Below, piece after piece: positions 1 through 5,190 of a stretch of DNA of 5,190 nucleotides. Made by a program: the position numbers and the translations under genes. How positions within the stretch are numbered: position 1 is the first letter of the stretch; each line of letters starts with the position of its first letter. Origin of the DNA: Pseudomonadota bacterium. Its GTDB lineage: Bacteria; Pseudomonadota; Alphaproteobacteria; Rickettsiales; UBA1997. A model generated the notes under the pieces. The model was not told where the DNA came from. It saw nothing but the letters and a program-made list of their open reading frames with translations, and ran no database searches. The DNA lies in assembly GCA_009921385.1 (NCBI GenBank), contig RFXY01000087.1:1-5190 (forward strand), written 5' to 3'.

Positions 1-1136
1 TTTTGTAGATCGGAAATTGATTTTTCAAAAATATGCCCCAAAATTTCAACATCAAGATCGCTTCTAAATGCATAATCGATAACAAACAACAACTTATCAA
101 TTTCTGAGTCTTCAATGCAAAGCTCATCAAGAAATTTATCTTCTTTAAATAGCCCGCCGTTAAATGCTGGCACTTGCGGATTGCTTTTATTGTTGCCAAT
201 ATTAAGAGAACGAAAAATATCTTTTAGATGATTATATTTAGAGCCATAAACCTGCTCTTTAACAAATTTACTTAATGTATTGTGCGGTATTAGACCCCTT
301 TCTTGGCAAAATACAATAAAAATTATTCTTCTTAACAGTTTATCTGATGCATAAAGGCAAAAACCTTTGCGAGATTGTAATTGATTAACCTCAATTAAAT
401 GCTGTTTTAACCTTGTTCGATTGTGTTTGTATAAATTATAAAAATCTTCTTGAATTCTTTCTTTTTCTTCTTCGCGATCAACAATAATTTTATGCACCGG
501 CGATTGTTGATGTTGCTTGGTAAACAGTCTGTCAAAAGATAGCAAAAAGTGGAATTCTTTTAGTTTGTTGGCATTTTTGGCAAGCTCGGCAATAAAAAAC
601 GAGTGATATTTGCTAGAGTCGGTTGCTTTATAAAGTCGAATTTCGGCAAAGTTGCTCACAATTACCCATTCGCACTTGCCACCAACTTTTGGGGCATATA
701 AAAATCCCTGCTCAATTGGAGTTATAGCTAAACCTTTACGGTTTTGATTTTTATCAAGATTAACATTGCTTGCTTTCAGCTCAATTACTGCTCGAATATC
801 GCCTGCTTTGATATTGCTTGTGGTGATATCTTGATTTTGATAGCTTTGCAAATTAAAGCCCAAAATGCCATCTGGTCTTCTGCCGTCGTTGGTGCCAGAT
901 TCCCACCATAAAGTATTGTGTTGATTGCCTGTTTCGCCTTGATAACCAAGGATTTTAACAAAAAAATCTTGCAAAAAATTGTGTTGATGCTGTATTTCGT
1001 TTTCTATGCCACAAGAATTTTCGCAGGCATTTTGCCATCTTGCTAAAATATTGTTTTGGATGTTGAAAATATCAGCATCAGAGAGTCGTTGATAATTAGC
1101 AACATCGAGTGATTTTTGATTAAAGAGGCTGTTCAT
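1..1136 (-). CDS. Type IIG (Eco57I-like) restriction-modification enzyme, N-terminal part, cut by window edge
   Basis: This frame is open for 378 codons from an ATG at 1136 down to base 3 and has no stop in the window, so the protein continues past the edge. In type IIG enzymes one polypeptide carries a PD-(D/E)xK nuclease, a helical linker, an N6-adenine methyltransferase and a target-recognition domain. Here the nuclease region is visible: RRPDGILGF has the Asp at residue 89, and AVIELKAS has Glu119 and Lys121. A charged helical stretch follows at about 225-260. Three linker motifs typical of the family come next: FCQERGL (276-282), PAFNGGLF (323-330) and LGHIFEKSISDL (366-377). The last normally sits just before the methyltransferase domain, which would lie outside the window. 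No Shine-Dalgarno is evident before the ATG, but a good promoter lies about 65 bp upstream. The likely role is cutting unmodified foreign DNA. A related single-chain enzyme of another subtype remains possible; the target sequence cannot be predicted. Confidence 0.85.
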   Translation of the reverse strand, partial: MNSLFNQKSLDVANYQRLSDADIFNIQNNILARWQNACENSCGIENEIQHQHNFLQDFFVKILGYQGETGNQHNTLWWESGTNDGRRPDGILGFNLQSYQNQDITTSNIKAGDIRAVIELKASNVNLDKNQNRKGLAITPIEQGFLYAPKVGGKCEWVIVSNFAEIRLYKATDSSKYHSFFIAELAKNANKLKEFHFLLSFDRLFTKQHQQSPVHKIIVDREEEKERIQEDFYNLYKHNRTRLKQHLIEVNQLQSRKGFCLYASDKLLRRIIFIVFCQERGLIPHNTLSKFVKEQVYGSKYNHLKDIFRSLNIGNNKSNPQVPAFNGGLFKEDKFLDELCIEDSEIDKLLFVIDYAFRSDLDVEILGHIFEKSISDLQ

Positions 1137-1202
1137 TTTACTGTTTTAAAGCTGTTTTTAAAAAATGATTTTAGTTTATAGATGGCTAATTAAAAATCTA
1201 GA

Positions 1203-1231
1203 TTTATTTTGGTTGAATGAAATAATGTCAA
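1203..1231 (-). promoter_or_regulatory. Candidate sigma-70 promoter for the restriction-modification gene
   Basis: On the minus strand a perfect -35 box, TTGACA (1231-1226), is followed by a 17-bp spacer and AATAAA (1208-1203), which matches the -10 consensus at 4 of 6 positions. Transcription would begin near 1196, giving a leader of about 60 nt before the ATG at 1136. The -35 box starts five bases beyond the yraN stop codon, with no terminator between them, so read-through from the upstream operon is also possible. The rest of the 1137-1235 gap is AT-rich, with a short tandem-like repeat (CTGTTTTAAAG then CTGTTTTTAAA, 1141-1162) and nothing else recognised. Confidence 0.45.
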
Positions 1232-1235
1232 ATCT

Positions 1236-1583
1236 TTAAAAAAAGTTTTTGTGATGCCGAAAAGAAAAAGGCGAAAATTCAACAAAATCGAATCTTCGTA
1301 ACAAGCCAGATAAATGAAGGTTTTTGCCTACAAAATAATCGGCGGTAGATTTTATGCGATTAATTTGTTTGACAAGCAATATTTGTTCGATGTTGTGTTG
1401 TTTAGATCTGGCTTTGACCTCGATAAAAACTAGTTGCTTTTGGTGTAAAGCGATGATGTCTATTTCGCCAGCAAAACATTTATAGCGGTTGGCTAAAATT
1501 TTATAGCCTTGGCAAAATAGCAAAAAAAGACAAATTTTTTCGGCAATAATGCCAAATTTATAGCTATTTTTTTTCTTGTTCAT
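1236..1583 (-). CDS. yraN: YraN / UPF0102 family protein with PD-(D/E)xK nuclease fold
   Basis: This 115-residue protein has the usual length of the UPF0102 family, whose fold resembles Holliday-junction resolvases and restriction nucleases but whose cellular role is unsettled. The family signature is clear. An N-terminal G-x-x-AE helix (residues 11-15) is followed by GYKILANRYKC (26-36). Then come GEID (39-42, with Asp42), FIEVKARS (53-60, with the Glu55-x-Lys57 pair), a later Lys72 helix, and RRFDFVEF (96-103). Asp42, Glu55 and Lys57 form the expected PD-(D/E)xK set, so the site looks intact. The ATG at 1583 lies 20 bp inside the end of rsmI, so translation is probably coupled to it. rsmI and yraN are neighbours in many Proteobacteria, which supports both calls. 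The overlap contains a run of eight A residues on the coding strand (1574-1567). Confidence 0.93.
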   Translation of the reverse strand: MNKKKNSYKFGIIAEKICLFLLFCQGYKILANRYKCFAGEIDIIALHQKQLVFIEVKARSKQHNIEQILLVKQINRIKSTADYFVGKNLHLSGLLRRFDFVEFSPFSFRHHKNFF

Positions 1584-2472
1584 TGTGGGTTTGGGTTTGG
1601 TGTTGGTGTTGTAAAATTAATTGATAAATCGTTTTTTTGTTGGTATGAAATTTCACAGCCAATTGAGTGGCTAAATCTTTGCTTGATTTGGCAGAAGGTA
1701 AATATAAAGAAATATCTTGCAAAATATCATTTTCGCAATATTGATTTTGGCTAGATTTTTCGAGCAACAGCACTATTTCGCCCTTGATTTTGCTTGGGTT
1801 TTCCTGAAGATAAGTTAAGACTTCGCTGATTGTGCCTGTAATAATTTGTTCGTGTATTTTGGTGAGTTCTTTGGCAACGGCAATTCTTCTGTTGCCAAGA
1901 GTTTCAAGCATAATGTTGAGGCTATCTAGCAATCTTTTGGCGGTTTCAAAAAAAATTAAACTGAAATTATTGGGAAATTCTTGCAAAAAAGTGGTTTTTG
2001 CTTGGGTTTTTTCTGGTAAAAAGCCTGCAAATAAAAATTGATCGCAAGCAATGCCCGAAATAGAAATTGCTGAAACTGCCGAACAACAACCAGGTATGGT
2101 GTAGATTGGATAATTTAGTTGTTGTAAAAAACGAATTAGTTTATAGCCGGGGTCAGAAATTAGCGGAGTGCCAGCATCAGAAACCAAGGCTACAATTTGT
2201 TGATTTTGCAAGAGATCGACAATGTTTTGCCTAGTTTTTTCGTTGCTATGGTCGTTGTAGGTGATGGTTTTTTTATTTTTGATGCCAAAAAAATTAAGCA
2301 AGGTTAAGGTTTTGCTGGTGTCTTCGCACACAATGGTATGGCAATTTTCAAGCACATATAAAGCACGAAAAGTGATGTCGGCCAAGTTGCCAATTGGGGT
2401 AGAAACCACAAACAGACCGCTAGTTAATTGTTGTTGTTGCGAAAAAAGTTGTTGATATAATTGTTTAAACAT
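1564..2472 (-). CDS. rsmI: 16S rRNA (cytidine1402-2'-O)-methyltransferase RsmI
   Basis: RsmI transfers a methyl group from S-adenosylmethionine to the 2'-OH of C1402 in the decoding centre of 16S rRNA and acts in the cytoplasm on the small subunit. From the ATG at 2472 the protein has 302 residues, close to the family norm. The tetrapyrrole-methylase fold is marked by STPIGNLADITFRA (24-37), CEDT (49-52), the glycine-rich VSDAGTPLISDPG (97-109), IPG (126-128), FFETAKR (174-180), AKELTKIHE (200-208) and KGEIVLLLE (230-238). A tail at about 262-287 resembles the helix-turn-helix extension found in alphaproteobacterial RsmI. The Arg often seen after EDT is Ser53 here. An in-frame GTG at 2478 would add two residues, but the ATG is preferred; it follows GGGTGG at close spacing. 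The start overlaps the dehydratase stop by 8 bp (ATGTTTAA), and the end overlaps yraN by 20 bp. The N- and C-termini are unusually rich in glutamine. Confidence 0.96.
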   Translation of the reverse strand: MFKQLYQQLFSQQQQLTSGLFVVSTPIGNLADITFRALYVLENCHTIVCEDTSKTLTLLNFFGIKNKKTITYNDHSNEKTRQNIVDLLQNQQIVALVSDAGTPLISDPGYKLIRFLQQLNYPIYTIPGCCSAVSAISISGIACDQFLFAGFLPEKTQAKTTFLQEFPNNFSLIFFETAKRLLDSLNIMLETLGNRRIAVAKELTKIHEQIITGTISEVLTYLQENPSKIKGEIVLLLEKSSQNQYCENDILQDISLYLPSAKSSKDLATQLAVKFHTNKKTIYQLILQHQHQTQTHNEQEKK

Positions 2473-3403
2473 TGCCACCCGAAATAATTACTAGAAATTT
2501 TTGTTGTTGATAATGCTGGTTTTGTGCTAAAAAATCGGCACAGCCCGCCATTGCCAAAGCAGATGTGTATTCGATATTTTGTTGTAAATACAAAGTGAGT
2601 TGTTGTTGCCAAAAAATAATTTTTTCTTCAGAAATTTCTAAAATTTTATGTAATTGTTTTAGATAAAAAAAACATCGATCAGAAACTTGCAAAGTTCTTG
2701 CCCCATCGGCTATGGTATTGGGCGATTGCTGAAAGCCGATAATTTTATTTTGCTGAACCGACAGGCTGGCATCGTTGGCAATGTTTGGCTCGCAACCAAT
2801 AACTTTTGTTTGTGGATAAACTTTTTGGCTTGCTAAAAAACAGCCCGAAAGCAAACCGCCACCGCCACAGCTGGCAAAAATTGCCTCAAAATTTCGTGCT
2901 GTAACGAGGGCATCTTCTAAAATGCAGGTGCCTTGCCCTGCAATAATTTGATCGTTATCGGATGGATGAAAAAAAACATAACCTTCTTGCTCTTTTTGTT
3001 GGCAGGCCAAAATGGCTTCGAGCCTAGTGTTTAGCAAAACCAGCTCTGCATTTTGCGATTTTACTGCTTCTAATTTGCTTGCAGTGCAGTTTGTGGTCAT
3101 AAAAATTAAGGTGGGAATGTCAAAAGTTTTGCCAACCAAAGCCAAAGCATAACCGTGGTTGCCAGAGCTGTAAGCGACCATTTTTTTAGGAAAAAAACCA
3201 AATTTTTCGCGATAGGCAAGCACGGCATTAAAAGCCCCTCTGGCTTTGAAAGAATTGGCTTTTTGTTGATTTTCCATTTTAAATAAAATGGTGTTTTTGA
3301 GTAGTTCGTTTAATTTTTGGCTACTAAATATTGGAGTGTGGTTAATGTAAGGAGCGATGCGATTTAGAGCTTGTTGAATGCTATCAAAATTAAGATCACT
3401 CAT
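2465..3403 (-). CDS. PLP-dependent threonine/serine dehydratase family enzyme
   Basis: This 312-residue fold-type II PLP enzyme belongs to the threonine dehydratase / serine dehydratase / serine racemase family. These enzymes deaminate threonine or serine to a 2-oxoacid and ammonia, or racemise serine. Lys53 in [12 protein letters not shown] is the PLP Schiff-base lysine. SSGNHG (79-84) contacts the cofactor ring, GGGGL (180-184) holds its phosphate, and SGGNV (308-312) contacts the pyridine nitrogen. Glu205, Ala209 and Asp211 match the E-x3-A-x-D divalent-metal site of serine racemase. Ser80 aligns with the second catalytic Ser of that enzyme, where many dehydratases have Ala, so a racemase or bifunctional enzyme is possible. 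There is no C-terminal ACT-type regulatory domain, so this is not the long feedback-inhibited IlvA. The frame stays open upstream to 3523, but family alignment begins at MSDLNFDSI, whose ATG at 3403 sits in the 8-bp overlap ATGAGTGA with the carB stop. The protein ends right after SGGNV, earlier than most relatives. Confidence 0.9.
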   Translation of the reverse strand: MSDLNFDSIQQALNRIAPYINHTPIFSSQKLNELLKNTILFKMENQQKANSFKARGAFNAVLAYREKFGFFPKKMVAYSSGNHGYALALVGKTFDIPTLIFMTTNCTASKLEAVKSQNAELVLLNTRLEAILACQQKEQEGYVFFHPSDNDQIIAGQGTCILEDALVTARNFEAIFASCGGGGLLSGCFLASQKVYPQTKVIGCEPNIANDASLSVQQNKIIGFQQSPNTIADGARTLQVSDRCFFYLKQLHKILEISEEKIIFWQQQLTLYLQQNIEYTSALAMAGCADFLAQNQHYQQQKFLVIISGGNV

Positions 3404-5045
3404 AAGTTGAATAAAAATAAGAAGTAGTGGTGGCAAACTCGGCAGAACAAGAATCGACCCTTTTATAGATAGGATGAATGTTAAATTGATATCGTAATAA
3501 CCTAATTTCTTGCTCAGAAGCATTGCAAAGTTTGGCGATTCGCTTGTCAGAAAAACCTTGTTTTTTGAGGCTAAATAAATATTGCGGATCGTTTGGAATG
3601 CCGTTTCTGCTGATTTGTTTTTCGGTTTGCACTAAATTGTGGATTTGCTCTAAAAACCAAGGATCGTAATTAGAAATTTGGTTGATTTCTGTGGCGGTTA
3701 GGCCTTCGCGAAAGGCTTGGGCGATAACTAACAAAAGATTGGAAGCAGGAATTTTTAATTGTTGTTTGATGATGTGTTGTCTTTGTTCGTGATTGTCGGA
3801 GTTGATAAAAACATCTTCTAGGCCACTGAGGTTGTTTTCGAGAGATCGCAAGGCTTTTTGCAAGCTTTCGGCAAAACATCGGCCAATTGCCATTACTTCG
3901 CCTACTGATTTCATTGAGCTTGATAAAACATTGGTGCTACTTTTAAATTTTTCAAAAGTGAACTTAGGAATTTTGGTGACGATGTAATCTATGGTTGGCT
4001 CAAAAGATGCCGGTGTTTTGTGATTGGTGATTTCGTTGCTGATTTCATCTAGAGTAAAACCAACCGCCAACTTGGCGGCCACTTTGGCAATAGGAAAGCC
4101 AGTTGCTTTTGAGGCGAGGGCGGAAGATCGAGAAACTCGAGGATTCATTTCGATTATGGTCATTTGCCCGTTTTCTGGATTGACCGCAAACTGCACATTG
4201 GCACCGCCTGTTTCAACCCCAATTTCACGAAGCACAGCCAAAGAAGCATTTCGCATATGCTGATATTCTTTGTCGGTGAGGGTGAGAGCAGGGGCAACGG
4301 TGATAGAATCACCAGTGTGCACCCCCATTGGATCGATGTTTTCTATCGAGCAAATAATGATGCCGTTATCGTTTTTATCACGTACAACCTCCATTTCGTA
4401 TTCTTTCCAGCCGATAATTGATTTGTCGATTAACACTTCTTTGACTGGCGAAATAGATAAACCATATTGAATAATTTGCAAATATTCTTCGACTGTGTAG
4501 GCGACACCGCCACCTGCACCTCCCATAGTAAAGGAAGGGCGAATAATGGCGGGCAAGCCGATTTCTGCCAAAGCTTCTTTTGCTTGCTCTAAACTGTTGA
4601 CTAATTTATTTTTGGGAGTAGATAGGCCGATTTTATCCATTGCTTGTTGAAACAAAGCACGATCTTCTGCTTTTTTGATGGCATCGATAGATGCTCCAAT
4701 AAGCTCAACATTGTGTTTGGCAAGAACCCCGTTTTTAGCTAGTGCCAAGGCACAATTAAGAGCGGTTTGCCCGCCTACGGTTGGCAACAATGCACAGGGT
4801 TTTTCGATTGCAATGATGGTTTCAACAACTTCGGGGGTGATGGGCTCAATATAAGTGCGATCGGCAATGTTGGGGTCGGTCATTATGGTGGCGGGATTGG
4901 AATTAACCAAAATCACTTTATAACCTTCGTTTCTTAGGGCTTTGCAGGCTTGAGTGCCCGAATAATCAAATTCGCAAGCCTGCCCAATAACAATTGGCCC
5001 TGCACCGATGATGAGTATAGATTTGAGATCTGTTCTTTTTGGCAT
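3396..5045 (-). CDS. carB: Carbamoyl-phosphate synthase large chain, N-terminal half only (split or truncated CarB)
   Basis: CarB makes carbamoyl phosphate from bicarbonate, two ATP and ammonia from the CarA glutaminase, feeding arginine and pyrimidine synthesis. Whole CarB has about 1,070 residues; this product has 549. It holds the pre-ATP-grasp region ([19 protein letters not shown], from residue 14), the carboxyphosphate ATP-grasp domain (about 128-400) and the oligomerisation domain (about 404-549), and ends at YSTYE. Numbering matches E. coli CarB without gaps through the active site: Arg129, Arg169, Gly175, Gly176, Glu215, His243, Gln285, Glu299, Asn301 and Arg303 are all present. The glycine loop reads GGAGGG. 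The missing part is the whole carbamoyl-phosphate and allosteric half. The TGA stop is followed two codons later by TAA. The start is the ATG at 5045 (MPKRTDLKS); a longer frame from 5123 runs into the palindrome and is not conserved. No clear Shine-Dalgarno is seen. A weak extended -10 (TGCTATTAT, 5071-5063) lies close upstream. Either the C-terminal half is a separate gene elsewhere, or this is a truncated duplicate. Confidence 0.9.
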   Translation of the reverse strand: MPKRTDLKSILIIGAGPIVIGQACEFDYSGTQACKALRNEGYKVILVNSNPATIMTDPNIADRTYIEPITPEVVETIIAIEKPCALLPTVGGQTALNCALALAKNGVLAKHNVELIGASIDAIKKAEDRALFQQAMDKIGLSTPKNKLVNSLEQAKEALAEIGLPAIIRPSFTMGGAGGGVAYTVEEYLQIIQYGLSISPVKEVLIDKSIIGWKEYEMEVVRDKNDNGIIICSIENIDPMGVHTGDSITVAPALTLTDKEYQHMRNASLAVLREIGVETGGANVQFAVNPENGQMTIIEMNPRVSRSSALASKATGFPIAKVAAKLAVGFTLDEISNEITNHKTPASFEPTIDYIVTKIPKFTFEKFKSSTNVLSSSMKSVGEVMAIGRCFAESLQKALRSLENNLSGLEDVFINSDNHEQRQHIIKQQLKIPASNLLLVIAQAFREGLTATEINQISNYDPWFLEQIHNLVQTEKQISRNGIPNDPQYLFSLKKQGFSDKRIAKLCNASEQEIRLLRYQFNIHPIYKRVDSCSAEFATTTSYFYSTYE

Positions 5046-5057
5046 AAAATTTGCTTG

Positions 5058-5116
5058 ATAAGATAATAGCACTGTTTCATGGCAAAATTTGGAATGCAAC
5101 AGTGCCATTATCTTAC
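5058..5116. repeat. Imperfect hairpin at the palindrome centre
   Basis: The 59-bp core between the perfect arms forms a hairpin with five mismatches in 29 pairs and a one-base centre at 5087. The longest clean stem pairs GATAATxGCACTGTT-type segments, 5059-5067 with 5107-5115 and 5069-5076 with 5098-5105. It has no T-run on either side, so it is a poor fit to an intrinsic terminator. It is non-coding and lies immediately upstream of carB on either strand. It may be the native element that seeded the surrounding fold-back. Confidence 0.6.
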
Positions 5117-5128
5117 CAAGCAAATTTT

Positions 5129-5190
5129 ATGCCAAAAAGAACAGATCTCAAATCTATACTCATCATCGGTGCAGGGCCAATTGTTATTGG
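5129..5190 (+). CDS. carB: Second carB start on the opposite strand, cut by window edge
   Basis: Reading rightward from the ATG at 5129, 20 complete codons encode [16 protein letters not shown] and the next four residues of CarB, identical at the DNA level to the minus-strand carB start. It reaches the edge just as the nucleotide-fold glycine motif begins. Identity down to synonymous positions means a very recent duplication, active gene conversion, or an artefact; two long-separated carB genes would differ. If real, this would be a divergently oriented carB, perhaps full length. Its upstream region differs from the minus-strand copy by only a few bases: the extended -10-like TGCTATTAT becomes TGCCATTAT here. 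Confidence 0.5.
   Translation, partial: MPKRTDLKSILIIGAGPIVI

Larger units (their letters stand above)
4984..5190. repeat. 207-bp near-perfect palindrome containing two head-to-head carB starts
   Basis: The sequence is symmetrical about base 5087: position p pairs with 10174 minus p out to the last base of the window. Of 103 base pairs, 98 are complementary. The outer block, 4984-5057 against 5117-5190, is perfect over 74 bp and includes the first 20 codons of carB plus 12 bp upstream. The five mismatched pairs (5058/5116, 5068/5106, 5077/5097, 5081/5093, 5082/5092) all lie near the centre. There is no spacer, only one unpaired base. As the right arm runs to the window end, its true length is unknown. 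It may be a real inverted duplication or a fold-back artefact. Confidence 0.97.

Noticed and set aside
1832..2455. Plus-strand open frames at 1832-2041 and 2261-2455
   Set aside because: They lie entirely antisense to rsmI, whose frame has strong family motifs throughout. Their translations show no recognisable domain.
3390..3398. Stop-codon recoding (TGA read as tryptophan) restoring full CarB
   Set aside because: Read-through adds one further sense codon before TAA, and the downstream DNA encodes an unrelated PLP enzyme.
3404..3523. Longer start for the dehydratase (ATG at 3523, 40 extra residues)
   Set aside because: The extension lies in carB coding sequence and has no match to the family. 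The ATG at 3403 gives a normal N-terminus and a typical coupled overlap.
2424..3879. Minus-strand open frames at 2424-2612 and 3670-3879
   Set aside because: They are alternative-frame shadows inside the dehydratase and carB genes.
3793..4470. Plus-strand open frames at 3793-3987, 4024-4263, 4164-4421 and 4270-4470
   Set aside because: They are antisense to the conserved CarB ATP-grasp and oligomerisation coding sequence, overlap each other, and resemble no known protein.
5063..5071. Extended -10-like TGCTATTAT upstream of carB as a promoter
   Set aside because: No acceptable -35 box stands 16-18 bp upstream and the leader would be only about 11 nt. Because it lies in the possibly artefactual palindrome, it is not listed as a feature.
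5058..5116. Palindrome centre as an intrinsic terminator
   Set aside because: The stem is AT-rich, mismatched and has no following T-run in either direction. It also sits directly before a gene start rather than after a stop.
5046..5123. Longer CarB start at 5123 (26 extra residues)
   Set aside because: The extra residues are translated palindrome, whereas MPKRTDLKS at 5045 is the conserved CarB N-terminus.

Overview
The window looks like chromosome from an AT-rich alphaproteobacterium. The start of the carbamoyl-phosphate synthase large chain ([16 protein letters not shown]...) and the RsmI variant with a C-terminal helix-turn-helix tail are of the alphaproteobacterial kind, and the neighbouring rsmI-yraN pair is common in Proteobacteria. 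The strong AT bias and Gln/Lys/Asn-rich proteins would suit a host-associated or streamlined lineage, but the lineage is inference. All complete genes lie on the minus strand and are read here from high to low coordinate. The window cuts off a gene at each end.

Layout in transcription order: (1) 3396-5045, the N-terminal half only of CarB, ending at the boundary between its two ATP-grasp halves; (2) 2465-3403, a PLP-dependent threonine/serine dehydratase-family enzyme; (3) 1564-2472, rsmI, a 16S rRNA 2'-O-methyltransferase; (4) 1236-1583, yraN, a UPF0102 nuclease-fold protein. These four genes overlap by 8, 8 and 20 bp and are probably one translationally coupled transcript. After a 97-bp gap with a good candidate promoter comes (5) 1-1136, the N-terminal 378 residues of a large type IIG (Eco57I-like) restriction-modification protein. 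Its methyltransferase part lies beyond the window.

The most striking structure is at the right edge. Bases 4984-5190 form an almost perfect palindrome centred on base 5087. Its right arm is a reversed copy of the carB start, so the first 20 codons of carB appear on both strands, head to head. All arm mismatches lie within the central 59 bp, and the outer 74 bp match perfectly. This pattern fits fold-back copying from a small native hairpin, either as a real inverted duplication or as an amplification, sequencing or assembly artefact. The sequence alone cannot decide between these.

The second notable point is the split CarB. The carboxyphosphate domain keeps its nucleotide-binding and catalytic residues, but the carbamoyl-phosphate domain is absent from the window. 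Two closely spaced in-frame stops and the next gene's overlapping start argue against a simple sequencing error. No tRNA, rRNA, CRISPR array or transposase was recognised.
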